Shown: positions 7,901 to 14,930, counted from the stretch's first letter. The stretch: DNA of 18,334 nt from an uncultured Actinomycetes bacterium (GCA_903907665.1 CAIVOW010000069.1:1-18334); one strand, 5' to 3'. Translations and numbers: made by a program. Notes: generated by a model not told the origin, from the sequence alone.

Positions 7901-8412
7901 ATAGCAGCTTTCACCTGAAGGAGATCTTGAGAGGTCTCAATCAGAAGTGCATCAGCTCCGCCGTCTAGTAAACCGCGCGCATTTTCAAAATATGCACTTT
8001 TAAGATTCTGATAGTCGGTGTGACCAAGTGTGGGTAATTTCGTTCCGGGTCCGATAGATCCCAGAACATAACGAGCACGGCCATCAGTTTCATACTCATC
8101 GCAAATCTCACGAGCGAGAGCGGCGCCAGCTTTTGCTAGTTCATAGATGCGATCTTCAATTCCATATTCGGCAAGATTTGCCCAGTTTGCGCCAAACGTA
8201 TTTGTCTCAATTGCGTCGACACCTGCATCGAGATATTGTGCGTGAACACTTTTAACAATGTCGGGCCGAGAAACATTGAGAATTTCATTGCAGCCTTCGA
8301 GATTCTGAAAATCGGCAAGAGATGGATTAGCCGCCTGAAGCATGGTGCCCATAGCGCCATCTGCCACCACAACTCGGGTGGCGAGTGTTTTGCGCAAAGA
8401 TTCTCTACTCAT
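4927..8412 (-). CDS. metH: Cobalamin-dependent methionine synthase MetH
   Basis: MetH moves a methyl group from 5-methyltetrahydrofolate through bound cobalamin to homocysteine, giving methionine. All four modules are present in 1161 residues (E. coli 1227): homocysteine domain (1-305) with zinc ligands Cys224 (GLNCATGP) and Cys290-Cys291 (GGCCGTTPAH); pterin domain (about 335-600, IGERTNANGS); cobalamin cap and B12 domain (about 640-860) with DVHDIGKN, where His741 is the lower axial ligand; and the activation domain (about 890-1150) with the RGSRYSFGYPACPD AdoMet signature near 1100-1113. It is therefore reactivatable and needs B12. It starts 12 bp after mshC and has no Shine-Dalgarno. TAAACT nine bases before the ATG, overlapping the mshC stop, could be a separate -10. 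No cobalamin riboswitch is evident in the 12-bp gap. Confidence 0.96.
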   Translation of the reverse strand: MSRESLRKTLATRVVVADGAMGTMLQAANPSLADFQNLEGCNEILNVSRPDIVKSVHAQYLDAGVDAIETNTFGANWANLAEYGIEDRIYELAKAGAALAREICDEYETDGRARYVLGSIGPGTKLPTLGHTDYQNLKSAYFENARGLLDGGADALLIETSQDLLQVKAAINGSRDAISAANRDVVLIAQVTVETTGTMLLGSEIGAALNAISALGVDLIGLNCATGPTEMSEHLRYLGKSATSGISVMPNAGLPVLGPDGAFYPLTPKELAASLKEFVINYGVSLVGGCCGTTPAHLKEVVESIRSIRLNTRDVTVEPGASSLYQFVPFRQDKSYLAIGERTNANGSKAFRDALLADDWQTCVEIARDQIRDGAHMLDLSVDYVGRDGVADMREIASRLATASTLPIVLDSTEAAVIEAGLQQLGGRCVINSVNFEDGEGSTSRYAKIMPIVKEHGAAVVALTIDEEGQARTQEWKIRVASRLIESLTIQWGLKIGDILIDCLTFPIATGQEETRRDGIETLAAIKELKEKFPEVQTTLGVSNISFGINPAARIVLNSVFLHEAVKNGLDSAIVHPSKITPIARIDAEVLKVAMDLVYDRREFDAEGNCTYDPLQRFLELFEGVEATSNKLTRAAELAALPLEERLQRRIIDGEKVGLGADLQVAMDQGISPLQIINDHLLAGMKIVGELFGAGEMQLPFVLQSAEVMKEAVAILEPHMEKADTEGRGKILLATVKGDVHDIGKNLVDIILTNNGYTTVNIGIKQTINQIIDAAQNENVDVIGMSGLLVKSTVIMKENLEELTLRNLNTKWPVILGGAALTRAFVEDDLASKFDGTVRYAKDAFEGLTLMDTLMGIKKGDPSAVLPPLKKRITNPRKSQELPEIDLRRSDVAIDVPLAKPPFYGSRIVKGIALSDYSGMLDERALFMGQWGLKGARGEFEKMVEEEGRPRLRSLLNDAQSKGWLNAAVVYGYFPCYSEGNDLVVLHHDGEKEGEERVRFTFPRQSRDRRLCLSDFYRPKESGEIDVVAFHVVTMGSVVSEATAELFSKNLYREYLELHGLSVQLTEALAEHWHARIRTELGFGIEDAPELDALLDQGYRGSRYSFGYPACPDLSAQTQLCELLEPSRIGVELSEEFQLHPEQSTSAIITMHPEAKYFNAS

Positions 8413-8424
8413 TAAGAAGAAAGT

Positions 8425-9654
8425 TTACAGGGCTAATCCCAACAAAGAATCTAGGCCTCGTGAGACTAATCCAGCATCATCTACAGTGGGATTTTCTTCA
8501 GATTCCCTGCACCAGGCTTCAATTGCCAAAAGTGCAAGCGGAGTATTCACGTTATCCGCCAGAGCTTGGGCTAACTGCGTTAAGAGCTTAGCGCCGGGGG
8601 CGACTTCACTCTTCCCTAGGTTCACTCGTATGCGAGCGACGGCCACTTCAGCCTGTTGCAATACATCCGCTGTCCACATCCGGTCCTTTGCGTAATGCTC
8701 CTGCATTAATGCATAGCGAATAACCATGGGGTCAACGCCATCAGCGAGCAATGCCGAAACAAATACAAGATTACCTTTTGATTTGCTCATTTTTTCACCA
8801 TTCAAACCAATCATGCCGGAATGAATAAATGACTTAGCGAAAGTAGTGCCAGTCATCGCCTTAGCTTGAGCCGCGCTCATGAAGTGGTGTGGAAAAATGA
8901 GATCTGATCCGCCACCTTGGATATCAATGAGGAATTCGTGTGGGTGTGAATCTAAATAATCTGCGCCCAATAAATATCGCAAACTGATTACACAGCATTC
9001 GATATGCCATCCTGGACGACCAAAACCATGCGAGCTTTCCCAACCAGGTTCGCCATCTTTATTCGCCCACCATAAAACTGGATCGAGCGGATGCTTTTTC
9101 CCTGGTCTTTCTGGATCGCCACCGCGCTGGGCAAAAACTGAAAGTGCCTCTGATTCTGTGATGGGCAGGGAGGGAAGAAAAGACGCTACATCAAAGTAGA
9201 GATCATTTTCGACTTTGTATACGAATCCGTTCTGCTCCATCCGAGTAATTGCCAGATCCACCAAATCCATCACCGAGGTAGCCGGAATGAAATGAGCGGG
9301 AGGCAATATGTGCAGCGCTGTCATATCAGATTGAAAGAGTTCAACTTGGTTGAGCGCTAAAGATTTCCAATCTACGCCATCTCGATTCGCCCGCTCTAAA
9401 AGCGGCTCATCGATATCTGTCACATTCTCTACGAAGTTAACAGCGGCTCCTGTGGCGCGCAAATAACGATTAATTAAATCAAAGGTTAGATAAGTCGCAG
9501 CATGACCTAGATGAGTTGAGTCATATGGCGTGATTCCACATACATACATATTTATGTTTCCGGCATGAAATTCTGCTCCACCCGAAAGTACAAGTGGCGG
9601 AAGGGCCGATGGGAAAGCTGGCACATACAGTGTTGGCCACGGTTTAATATTCAT
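8425..9654 (-). CDS. mshC: Cysteine:1-D-myo-inosityl 2-amino-2-deoxy-alpha-D-glucopyranoside ligase MshC
   Basis: MshC performs the ATP-dependent ligation of cysteine to glucosaminyl-inositol, the third enzymatic step toward mycothiol, the main low-molecular-weight thiol of Actinobacteria. The 409-residue protein is a paralogue of cysteinyl-tRNA synthetase. MshC-specific features are YVCGITPYDSTHLGHAATYL (37-56; CysRS has CGPTVYD...HIGH), zinc ligand Cys39, WHIEC at 216-220, QGGGSDLIFPHH at 246-257 and the KMSKSKGN loop at 288-295. It lacks the tRNA-binding C-terminal region of CysRS and its length fits MshC. The ATG at 9654 has only a distant AGGTAGG (11-base spacing). It lies 26 bp after the SCO1664-family gene and 12 bp before metH. 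It strongly implies that the organism makes mycothiol, although the other msh genes are outside the window. Confidence 0.95.
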   Translation of the reverse strand: MNIKPWPTLYVPAFPSALPPLVLSGGAEFHAGNINMYVCGITPYDSTHLGHAATYLTFDLINRYLRATGAAVNFVENVTDIDEPLLERANRDGVDWKSLALNQVELFQSDMTALHILPPAHFIPATSVMDLVDLAITRMEQNGFVYKVENDLYFDVASFLPSLPITESEALSVFAQRGGDPERPGKKHPLDPVLWWANKDGEPGWESSHGFGRPGWHIECCVISLRYLLGADYLDSHPHEFLIDIQGGGSDLIFPHHFMSAAQAKAMTGTTFAKSFIHSGMIGLNGEKMSKSKGNLVFVSALLADGVDPMVIRYALMQEHYAKDRMWTADVLQQAEVAVARIRVNLGKSEVAPGAKLLTQLAQALADNVNTPLALLAIEAWCRESEENPTVDDAGLVSRGLDSLLGLAL

Positions 9655-9680
9655 TAGATTGCAAGCCTACCTAAACATTT

Positions 9681-10358
9681 CTAAAAAGGTGGCCAAGGAA
9701 TAGCTGGCCAATCTGGCGACGGTTCTGGAAATAGCTGGCCAATTAGCAAATCTTCCGCCCTTTTTAGGGTGGCGTCGATCTCTTCGGAAGTTAGGAGATC
9801 GCTGAATTGCTTTGAATCAAACTTTTGAATGAACAGCTCTATCGCTGCAATTTCGTTGGCGTCGAACTCGCGGCCGGCCCACTGCCAAAGAACTGTGCGC
9901 AATTTATTTTCTCTGTTAAAAGTTACCCCGTGATCGCAACCATAAACGATATCTTCTGAGACCGGCAAAATATGTCCAAATTTACGGTCACCGTTATTAA
10001 TCAGCGCATCAAAAAGAGCCATCTGCCTAATCTTCTTTGATTGTGTCTGTGCAAATTGCACTACATCGATAGTTTCATTTGGGTCGATCCACTCTTGGAC
10101 CATCCCGATCCCATATGGACCATCCCGCAAGACGGTATTTGGAACCACATCAAAACCCAAGAAATCACTTACCAAAAAAGCTGAAAATTCTCGTTGAGCC
10201 AGATTTCCATCTGGAAAATCCCAAAGTGGACGCTCACCGGCTATTGGTTTGTATACAACACGGTGTTCGGCTATTTGCGCCAAGAGAGTTGCATTCGATG
10301 CATCTGTAATGCGGCCAATAATTTCAAGCTCACCATTTTGTAAACTTGCTAACTCCAT
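9681..10358 (-). CDS. SCO1664-family protein with lipid-kinase-like motifs
   Basis: This 225-residue protein matches the actinobacterial SCO1664 family, conserved beside mshC and of unknown function. Motifs resemble the phosphatidylinositol-3/4-kinase-like and HipA-like fold: a candidate ATP-binding Lys37 in RVVYKP, a helix Glu57 (REFSAFLVS), a catalytic-loop-like NNGDRKFGHI (121-130) with Asp124, and a DFG-like CDHGVTF (141-147) with Asp142. The tail ends in WPAIPWPPF. Phosphate transfer to a small molecule or protein is therefore plausible but is inference. The ATG at 10358 shares one base with the stop of the DUF3090 gene (TAATG), so they are tightly coupled; mshC follows after 26 bp. The 3' end holds a 14-bp direct repeat (9699-9712 and 9730-9743) in different frames. 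Confidence 0.85.
   Translation of the reverse strand: MELASLQNGELEIIGRITDASNATLLAQIAEHRVVYKPIAGERPLWDFPDGNLAQREFSAFLVSDFLGFDVVPNTVLRDGPYGIGMVQEWIDPNETIDVVQFAQTQSKKIRQMALFDALINNGDRKFGHILPVSEDIVYGCDHGVTFNRENKLRTVLWQWAGREFDANEIAAIELFIQKFDSKQFSDLLTSEEIDATLKRAEDLLIGQLFPEPSPDWPAIPWPPF
9699..9743. repeat. 14-bp direct repeat inside the SCO1664-family gene
   Basis: AATAGCTGGCCAAT occurs at 9699-9712 and again at 9730-9743, an offset of 31 bases, so the copies are read in different frames (as part of DWPAIP and IGQLF). It may be chance or the trace of a small duplication near the 3' end of the gene. Confidence 0.7.
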
Positions 10359-10921
10359 TAACGTCTATACCCGTTCGACCTAGGACACAGATGTCCATCT
10401 GGATTTAGAGGGGCGCCGCAGAATGGACATGGTGCCCGGCCAGCAGCTACGACGTTTGCCGCTCTGTCACAGAACCCACGTACTTGTGCAATCGAGAGCT
10501 GGAAAATCAGCAGGTCTGGAGTCTCGACATCCGAATCTTCGTCGCCATCTTCAACTAACTCAGCGAAATCCTCTTCGGCTAACGCCTGAATTTGAATATC
10601 AATACTCTGATTACCTTGCTCGTAAGAAATCGCGATAACTCCGGCCTTGAAGTCTTCGGAAATTGGATATTCAAGCTTGCCGTCATCTCGAATAGGCGGT
10701 GAATTAAGAACATCCGTGTTGGCCAATTTATTGCGTCTAAGCTCTCGAATTAAAAGCTGCAATCTCTCTACTAGCGCCTGTACCTGTGATTTCTCGATGA
10801 CGATGCTATTAGAACCAGTAGCCGAATAGACCTGCAAGAAAAATACTCGCTCCCCTGGCTCCCCCACGGTTCCAACGATGCACCGCTCAACTGATGAGTG
10901 GCGATAAACAATTCTGCTCAT
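10358..10921 (-). CDS. DUF3090 family protein with C-terminal zinc-ribbon-like motif
   Basis: This is a 187-residue member of DUF3090 (mycobacterial Rv2134c type), a family without a known biochemical role. The N-terminus VGTVGEPGERVFFLQ (16-30) is typical. The middle has a helix rich in Leu/Arg (46-66) and an acidic loop (EDGDEDSDVE, 124-133). The C-terminus carries CPFCGAPLNPDGHLCPR (165-181), where Cys165, Cys168, His177 and Cys179 could bind zinc. Both junctions are overlaps: ATGA with the phosphatase gene upstream and TAATG with the SCO1664-family gene downstream. The strict three-gene coupling next to mshC suggests a shared pathway or a complex in which this protein is an adaptor or nucleic-acid/protein-binding partner (inference). 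Confidence 0.86.
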   Translation of the reverse strand: MSRIVYRHSSVERCIVGTVGEPGERVFFLQVYSATGSNSIVIEKSQVQALVERLQLLIRELRRNKLANTDVLNSPPIRDDGKLEYPISEDFKAGVIAISYEQGNQSIDIQIQALAEEDFAELVEDGDEDSDVETPDLLIFQLSIAQVRGFCDRAANVVAAGRAPCPFCGAPLNPDGHLCPRSNGYRR

Positions 10922-11604
10922 TTTCTTCCAGCACCGCCACCCAATGTCGATCCTTCATGGGCGCCAAAACTTGCAGTGGAATTAATTCGTTGAATCGAGA
11001 CATGCTCACCGTTAAATACCAATGAACTAATTGAGCCAGGATCTATGGCAAGTCGTTGGAAGGTATCTAAATGGGAACCAAGATAGTGATTTAGAATCAC
11101 CCGAATAACGTCACCGTGTGAAACGACCAAATGAACTTTATTATCATTTCGCAGTGATTCGATGCCTTCAATTGCCCGGCTGCTCATTTCAAGGAAACTT
11201 TCGCCAGCTGGAAATCGAACAGCAGAAGGTGACTTTTGAATCGTTCGCCACAGTGATTTTCGCGCTAGCAGCGCCAACTTTTCGCCAGACCATTCCCCGT
11301 AATGCATCTCAATAAAAGACGGATTGACAGTTACGGGCAAATCCAAATGACGTTCCATAAAGGGCGCAATTGTTTCGCGGCAACGTTCAAGTGGACTTAG
11401 TTGAACATCTTCAATCTTGAGAGTTTCTAAAATATCAGTGAGATCTTTGGCCTGTTTGCGACCTTGCGCCGATAGTTTGATACCTGGCTTTTGCCCCGCC
11501 AAAATCCCACGACCATTGGCCTGCGAATGTGCATGTCGCAAGAGATAGATTGTGGACCGACCCTTTTTGGGCCGTAGTGCAAGGGCACTTTTGCGGAGCG
11601 TCAT
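10918..11604 (-). CDS. Histidine phosphatase family protein (MSMEG_4193/Rv2135c-like)
   Basis: This 228-residue protein belongs to the phosphoglycerate-mutase-like histidine phosphatase superfamily. The catalytic core is visible: LLRHAHSQAN (21-30) with phospho-accepting His24 and Arg23, Arg74 in SPLERCR, the acid/base region FIEMHYGEW (98-106, Glu99 or Glu104) and VVSHGDVIRV (160-169) with His163. GILAGQKPG after the RHA motif is typical of the MSMEG_4193 group. The substrate is unknown. It is the first gene of a tight run leading to DUF3090, the SCO1664-family protein, mshC and metH. The ATG at 11604 has no Shine-Dalgarno; TAACCT lies exactly six bases upstream, as in a leaderless transcript. 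It is divergent from an aldo/keto reductase across 49 bp. Confidence 0.88.
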   Translation of the reverse strand: MTLRKSALALRPKKGRSTIYLLRHAHSQANGRGILAGQKPGIKLSAQGRKQAKDLTDILETLKIEDVQLSPLERCRETIAPFMERHLDLPVTVNPSFIEMHYGEWSGEKLALLARKSLWRTIQKSPSAVRFPAGESFLEMSSRAIEGIESLRNDNKVHLVVSHGDVIRVILNHYLGSHLDTFQRLAIDPGSISSLVFNGEHVSIQRINSTASFGAHEGSTLGGGAGRK

Positions 11605-11610
11605 ATGGCT

Positions 11611-11616
11611 AGGTTA
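11611..11616 (-). promoter_or_regulatory. Putative -10 element (TAACCT) for the phosphatase-mshC-metH run
   Basis: On the minus strand TAACCT, then AGCCAT, then the ATG at 11604. The six-base spacer and absence of a ribosome binding site indicate a leaderless mRNA. It would drive the long chain of overlapping genes that follows. Confidence 0.5.
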
Positions 11617-11640
11617 CCGATAGTTGAAGCTCCTTGTTGC

Positions 11641-11646
11641 TAGTGT
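11641..11646 (+). promoter_or_regulatory. Putative -10 element (TAGTGT) of the aldo/keto reductase gene
   Basis: TAGTGT is followed by seven bases and the ATG at 11654, with no Shine-Dalgarno. It supports ATG 11654 rather than the in-frame TTG at 11624 as the true start. Confidence 0.45.
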
Positions 11647-11653
11647 CCGAACT

Positions 11654-12607
11654 ATGAAAATGAGAAGCCTTGGACATAGCGGGCTGGAGGTCTCTCGTCT
11701 TGCGTTAGGGACTATGACCTGGGGCCGAGATACCGACGAACACGAGGCAGCGGTACAACTGCGTTCATATCTTGATGCTGGCGGCAACCTAATAGATACA
11801 GCGGCCGTTTACGCTGATGGCGACAGCGAACGAGTCCTAGGTGGGTTTCTGGGCACTCTGGTGAACCGCGACGATATTCTCATTGCAACGAAAGCTGGCA
11901 TTTCTTTCAAATCAGGTGAGAGAAAAGTAAGTAACTCTCGCCATTCCCTCATTGATGATTTAGATAAGTCATTAGATCGCTTAGGAGTTGAATTTGTAGA
12001 TCATTGGCAAATCCACACCTGGGATGAGCAGACTCCACTTGAGGAAACGCTATCTGCAATGGATTATGCGATTCAAAGTGGAAGGTCAAGATACGTCGGA
12101 GTTTCAAATTTCAGTGGTTGGCAGCTTGCACGAGCCCATACGCTGCAAAATCCTATCTTCGGTAAATCACCGATTTCATCTCTTCAATCTGAATATTCAC
12201 TACTAAATCGCGGTGTGGAACGAGATGCGCTACCGGCCGCCATTGCGATGGGTATTGGCTTCTTGGCTTGGTCGCCACTTGGCCGAGGCGTTCTGACTGG
12301 AAAGTACAGGAATGGAACACCTTCAGATTCGCGTGGAGCCAGTCCGCACTTCTCCGCTTTTGTTGCGCCCTACTTAACGCCACGCGCTCGCTCCATCGTG
12401 GATGCGGTGTGCGTTGCTGCAGAAGGATTGGGTTACTCACCGATTGAAGTTGCATTGTCGTGGGTTCGAGATGCTCCAGGTGTGACCTCTGCAATTATCG
12501 GCGCCAGAACTGGAGCTCAGCTTCGCGGTGTCTTAACTGTGGAAGAAATCGAACTGCCAGCTCCCGTGCGTGCTGCCCTGGATGAAGTATCTGCTTTAAC
12601 AGATTAA
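11654..12607 (+). CDS. Aldo/keto reductase
   Basis: This is an NADPH-dependent oxidoreductase of the aldo/keto reductase superfamily, likely cytoplasmic and of undefined carbonyl substrate. From ATG 11654 it has 317 residues starting MKMRSLGHSGLEVSRLALGT, the usual N-terminus of these (beta/alpha)8 barrels. The catalytic tetrad is complete: Asp48 (NLIDTA), Tyr53 (AVYADG), Lys80 (IATK) and His121 (HWQIH). GVSNFSGWQ and the C-terminal IIGARTGAQL (NADPH phosphate contact region) are conserved. An in-frame TTG at 11624 would add ten residues through the promoter region and is less likely. The gene converges on the M20 peptidase gene with only four bases between the stops. Confidence 0.9.
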   Translation: MKMRSLGHSGLEVSRLALGTMTWGRDTDEHEAAVQLRSYLDAGGNLIDTAAVYADGDSERVLGGFLGTLVNRDDILIATKAGISFKSGERKVSNSRHSLIDDLDKSLDRLGVEFVDHWQIHTWDEQTPLEETLSAMDYAIQSGRSRYVGVSNFSGWQLARAHTLQNPIFGKSPISSLQSEYSLLNRGVERDALPAAIAMGIGFLAWSPLGRGVLTGKYRNGTPSDSRGASPHFSAFVAPYLTPRARSIVDAVCVAAEGLGYSPIEVALSWVRDAPGVTSAIIGARTGAQLRGVLTVEEIELPAPVRAALDEVSALTD

Positions 12608-12611
12608 ATCT

Positions 12612-13943
12612 TTAGCAGTTTTCTAAGAAGCGTGAAAGTGTCCTGACCCCAAATTTCAAACCATCCACTGGTACTCGCTCATCGACTCCGTGGAATAAAG
12701 CAAAGAAATCTAAATCCGCTGGAAGCTTGAGCGGACTAAAACCGTAGCCGATAATTCCTAGATCTGACAGAGCTTTGTTATCTGTTCCGCCACTCATCAC
12801 ATAAGGAACTGGCACGCCTTCTGGATCCTCTGCATGAAGCGCATCGCACATAGCTTGTACCAGCGGCCCATCGAAATCAACCTCGAGCGCTTTGTCGCGC
12901 ACAAGCATCTCGACATTTGCATCATCACCGGCAAGCTCACGTATCGTTGAGAGCAACTCGTCCTCATATCCGGGAAGAAAACGGCCATCAACGACAGCGC
13001 TGGCTAGTTGCGGAATCACATTAGCTTTATATCCAGCTTCTAGCATTGTTGGGTTTGATGTATTTTGAACCGTTGCGCCCATCATGCGAGCAGCGCCACC
13101 AATATGTTTCTCCAGCGGCCTTGGATTACTTGGGTCATATTTTTCGCCAACTAATTCAGCAACTTTCCCCCAAAACTTAGCGCCAGTCTTAGTTTCGCGA
13201 ATTGGCCACTCGTGCTGGCCTATACGAGTTATCGCTCTTGCCAACTTCGTAACCGGATTGTCTTTGTTGATAAACGAGCCGTGTCCAGCAGTTCCTTTTG
13301 CCGTCAATTTCATCCAGGCTAGACCTTTTTCAGCTGTCTGCACCCAGTACAAGCGATGGCCGCCAGAAATAGTTACAGAGAAACCACCGACCTCAGAGAT
13401 TGCTTCTGTGTACCCTTCAAAGATATCTGGGCGGTTCTTAATCATCCATCGAGAGCCGAATAGCCCTCCCGCTTCTTCGTCGGCAAAAAATATTAGGAGA
13501 ATATTTCTTGGAGGAACATATCCATACTTTTTCCATCCACGTGCGAGTGCAAGAAATTGGGCGCAACCATCTTTCATATCGACGGCGCCACGACCCCAGA
13601 TAAATCCGTCTTTGATATCACCTGACCACGGATCGATGCTCCAGTCGACTGGATCAGCGGGAACCGTATCTATGTGACCATGCACAACAAGCCCAGGTCG
13701 TGAAGTATCAGAACCAGAAATACGAGCCACAACACTGACGCGATTTTCTGCTGCAACAATCAATTCACTTTCAATACCAACTTCAGATAACTTGTCAGCC
13801 ACGTATTGCGCTACGGCGCGTTCATCACCCTTCCCCTCGCCAAAGTTAACGCTCGGGATGCGAATCATCTCTTGAAGAATTTGCACACAGTCATCTTCCA
13901 TACTGATCATCTGTTCAGAACTCATGTGTTGTGGGTTGCTCAT
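12612..13943 (-). CDS. M20 family metallopeptidase (ArgE/DapE/CPG2-like)
   Basis: This is a di-zinc exopeptidase or deacylase of the M20/M25/M40 group. Counting from ATG 13943 it has 443 residues. Metal and catalytic residues are visible: VVHGHIDTVP (86-95) with ligand His90 and Asp92, RGAVDMKDG (118-126) with bridging Asp122, and FFADEEAGG (152-160) with catalytic Glu156 and ligand Glu157. The lid domain follows (about 220-340). Near the end, MSGGTDNKAL and ALFHGVDERV hold the last metal-ligand His. The substrate could be a dipeptide, an N-acyl amino acid or another amide. The start is set at MSNPQHMSS because AGGA lies seven bases upstream; the longer in-frame ATG at 13982 adds a Trp/Cys-rich stretch with no support. 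Convergent with the aldo/keto reductase gene. Confidence 0.88.
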   Translation of the reverse strand: MSNPQHMSSEQMISMEDDCVQILQEMIRIPSVNFGEGKGDERAVAQYVADKLSEVGIESELIVAAENRVSVVARISGSDTSRPGLVVHGHIDTVPADPVDWSIDPWSGDIKDGFIWGRGAVDMKDGCAQFLALARGWKKYGYVPPRNILLIFFADEEAGGLFGSRWMIKNRPDIFEGYTEAISEVGGFSVTISGGHRLYWVQTAEKGLAWMKLTAKGTAGHGSFINKDNPVTKLARAITRIGQHEWPIRETKTGAKFWGKVAELVGEKYDPSNPRPLEKHIGGAARMMGATVQNTSNPTMLEAGYKANVIPQLASAVVDGRFLPGYEDELLSTIRELAGDDANVEMLVRDKALEVDFDGPLVQAMCDALHAEDPEGVPVPYVMSGGTDNKALSDLGIIGYGFSPLKLPADLDFFALFHGVDERVPVDGLKFGVRTLSRFLENC

Positions 13944-14037
13944 GCCGCAATCCTGCCACTGTATGAGCCAGTCACACCCCAAAGCAGGGTGTGTGAAGGA
14001 AAAAAATGTTCAATTTCCTCACAGCCAGAAGGCTTGA

Positions 14038-14043
14038 TACCTT
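14038..14043 (+). promoter_or_regulatory. Possible -10 element (TACCTT) of tRNA-Leu
   Basis: TACCTT fits TANNNT and lies nine bases before the mature tRNA 5' end, which would give a very short 5' leader. No clear -35 is visible, so this is tentative. Confidence 0.35.
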
Positions 14044-14052
14044 TAGCCTCTT

Positions 14053-14139
14053 GTCCGGGTGGCGGAATTGGCAGACGCGCTAGCTTGAGGTGTTAGTTCC
14101 CGCAAGGGATTAGGGGTTCAAGTCCCCTCTCGGACACCA
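14053..14139 (+). tRNA. tRNA-Leu (anticodon GAG), CCA encoded
   Basis: This is an 87-base class II tRNA. The acceptor arm GTCCGGG pairs with CTCGGAC (one G-U pair), followed by discriminator A and an encoded CCA at 14137-14139. The anticodon stem CTAGC/GTTAG encloses loop TTGAGGT, giving anticodon GAG, which reads CUC and CUU leucine codons. The long variable arm (TTCCCGCAAGGGA, a CCC/GGG stem) is diagnostic of Leu, and the T arm is AGGGG-TTCAAGT-CCCCT. The D arm carries the conserved GG of AATTGGCAG. It stands alone between the divergently placed M20 gene and the thymidine kinase gene. Confidence 0.96.
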
Positions 14140-14223
14140 TTTGATAATCTGTATTTATCTGAATTCTTTAGCTTAATCGCCAGTTATGTAAAAATTCCTT
14201 CAAAATAATGGAAAGATACCCGC

Positions 14224-14865
14224 ATGGCCGAACTCATCTATTACTGCGGAACGATGGATTCTGGAAAATCGACTTTGGCGCTTCAAACTGCGTATAACCA
14301 TCAGAGCCGAGGCCGAACAGGTTTAATTTTCACTAATAAAGATCGTGGTGGTCGCGGGGTAATCACCAGCAGACTGGGACTCAAAAGCAACGCGATCGAA
14401 GTAGACCCAGAAATGGATCTGCACAAGCTTGTTGTAGATCGCCTCTCGCAGGGCGAGCGGATCGATTTTATTATTAGCGATGAGACCCAGTTTTTTGAAC
14501 CTGAACATATTGAACAACTGGCGCAAGTGGTCGACGGTTTAGGAATTGACGTCTTTGCTTTTGGCATCCTGACTGACTTTAGAACCAAGCTCTTTCCTGG
14601 ATCGGCGCGACTTGTTGAATTAGCTGATCGCGTCCTCACATTACAAGTGGAAGCACTTTGCTGGTGTGGTTCCAGAGCCACTCACAATGCAAGAGTTGTA
14701 AATGGTGAGATGGTCACAGTTGGTGAGCAAGTTGTCGTTGGAGACACGAAGGCTCAAGATAGTGTCGCCTATGAAGTTCTATGTCGCAGACATCACATGC
14801 GTAAAGTTACCTCACGCGCTGCTAAAGCGGCGGATAATCAACCATTGCCATTTCAAAATCTTTAA
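14224..14865 (+). CDS. tdk: Thymidine kinase (type II)
   Basis: The enzyme phosphorylates thymidine (and deoxyuridine) to dTMP using ATP in the pyrimidine salvage pathway. The 213-residue protein shows P-loop GTMDSGKST (9-17), SDETQF (85-90; family DEAQF) with the presumed catalytic base Glu87, the substrate 'lasso' FRTKLFPGSARLVELAD (119-135), and zinc ligands Cys146-x-Cys148 and Cys187 with His190 or His191 (LCRRHH). This is the small, zinc-bearing type II (human TK1-like) class. The ATG at 14224 follows GGAAAG by eight bases, a modest ribosome binding site. It lies 84 bp after tRNA-Leu; the gap is AT-rich without a recognisable terminator. With the uracil-DNA glycosylase downstream, it is a second gene of pyrimidine/uracil handling in the window, though not co-transcribed with it. 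Confidence 0.94.
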   Translation: MAELIYYCGTMDSGKSTLALQTAYNHQSRGRTGLIFTNKDRGGRGVITSRLGLKSNAIEVDPEMDLHKLVVDRLSQGERIDFIISDETQFFEPEHIEQLAQVVDGLGIDVFAFGILTDFRTKLFPGSARLVELADRVLTLQVEALCWCGSRATHNARVVNGEMVTVGEQVVVGDTKAQDSVAYEVLCRRHHMRKVTSRAAKAADNQPLPFQNL

Positions 14866-14920
14866 CGCGGTTTCAAATGAATTTTTATCAAATTTTAAGT
14901 AATAGTAAATCAAAAATATT

Positions 14921-14924
14921 GGAG
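14921..14924 (+). promoter_or_regulatory. Shine-Dalgarno site of the alcohol dehydrogenase gene
   Basis: GGAG lies six bases before the ATG at 14931 and confirms that start. The 65-bp gap upstream (14866-14930) is very AT-rich and may contain a promoter, but no hexamer pair stands out. Confidence 0.65.
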
Positions 14925-14930
14925 TAAACC

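Noticed and set aside
8413..8424. Cobalamin or SAM riboswitch controlling metH
   Set aside because: Only 12 bases separate mshC and metH, far too few for a riboswitch, and none is seen at the head of the run near 11605-11653 either.
11624..11653. TTG start adding ten residues to the aldo/keto reductase
   Set aside because: The family N-terminus begins at the ATG at 11654 or 11660, and the extension runs through the likely -10 element.
13944..13982. Longer start of the M20 peptidase at ATG 13982
   Set aside because: It adds a Trp/Cys-rich stretch without family support, while ATG 13943 has an AGGA site at proper spacing.
14140..14223. Terminator after tRNA-Leu
   Set aside because: The spacer is AT-rich but I could not find a GC-rich hairpin followed by a T-run.
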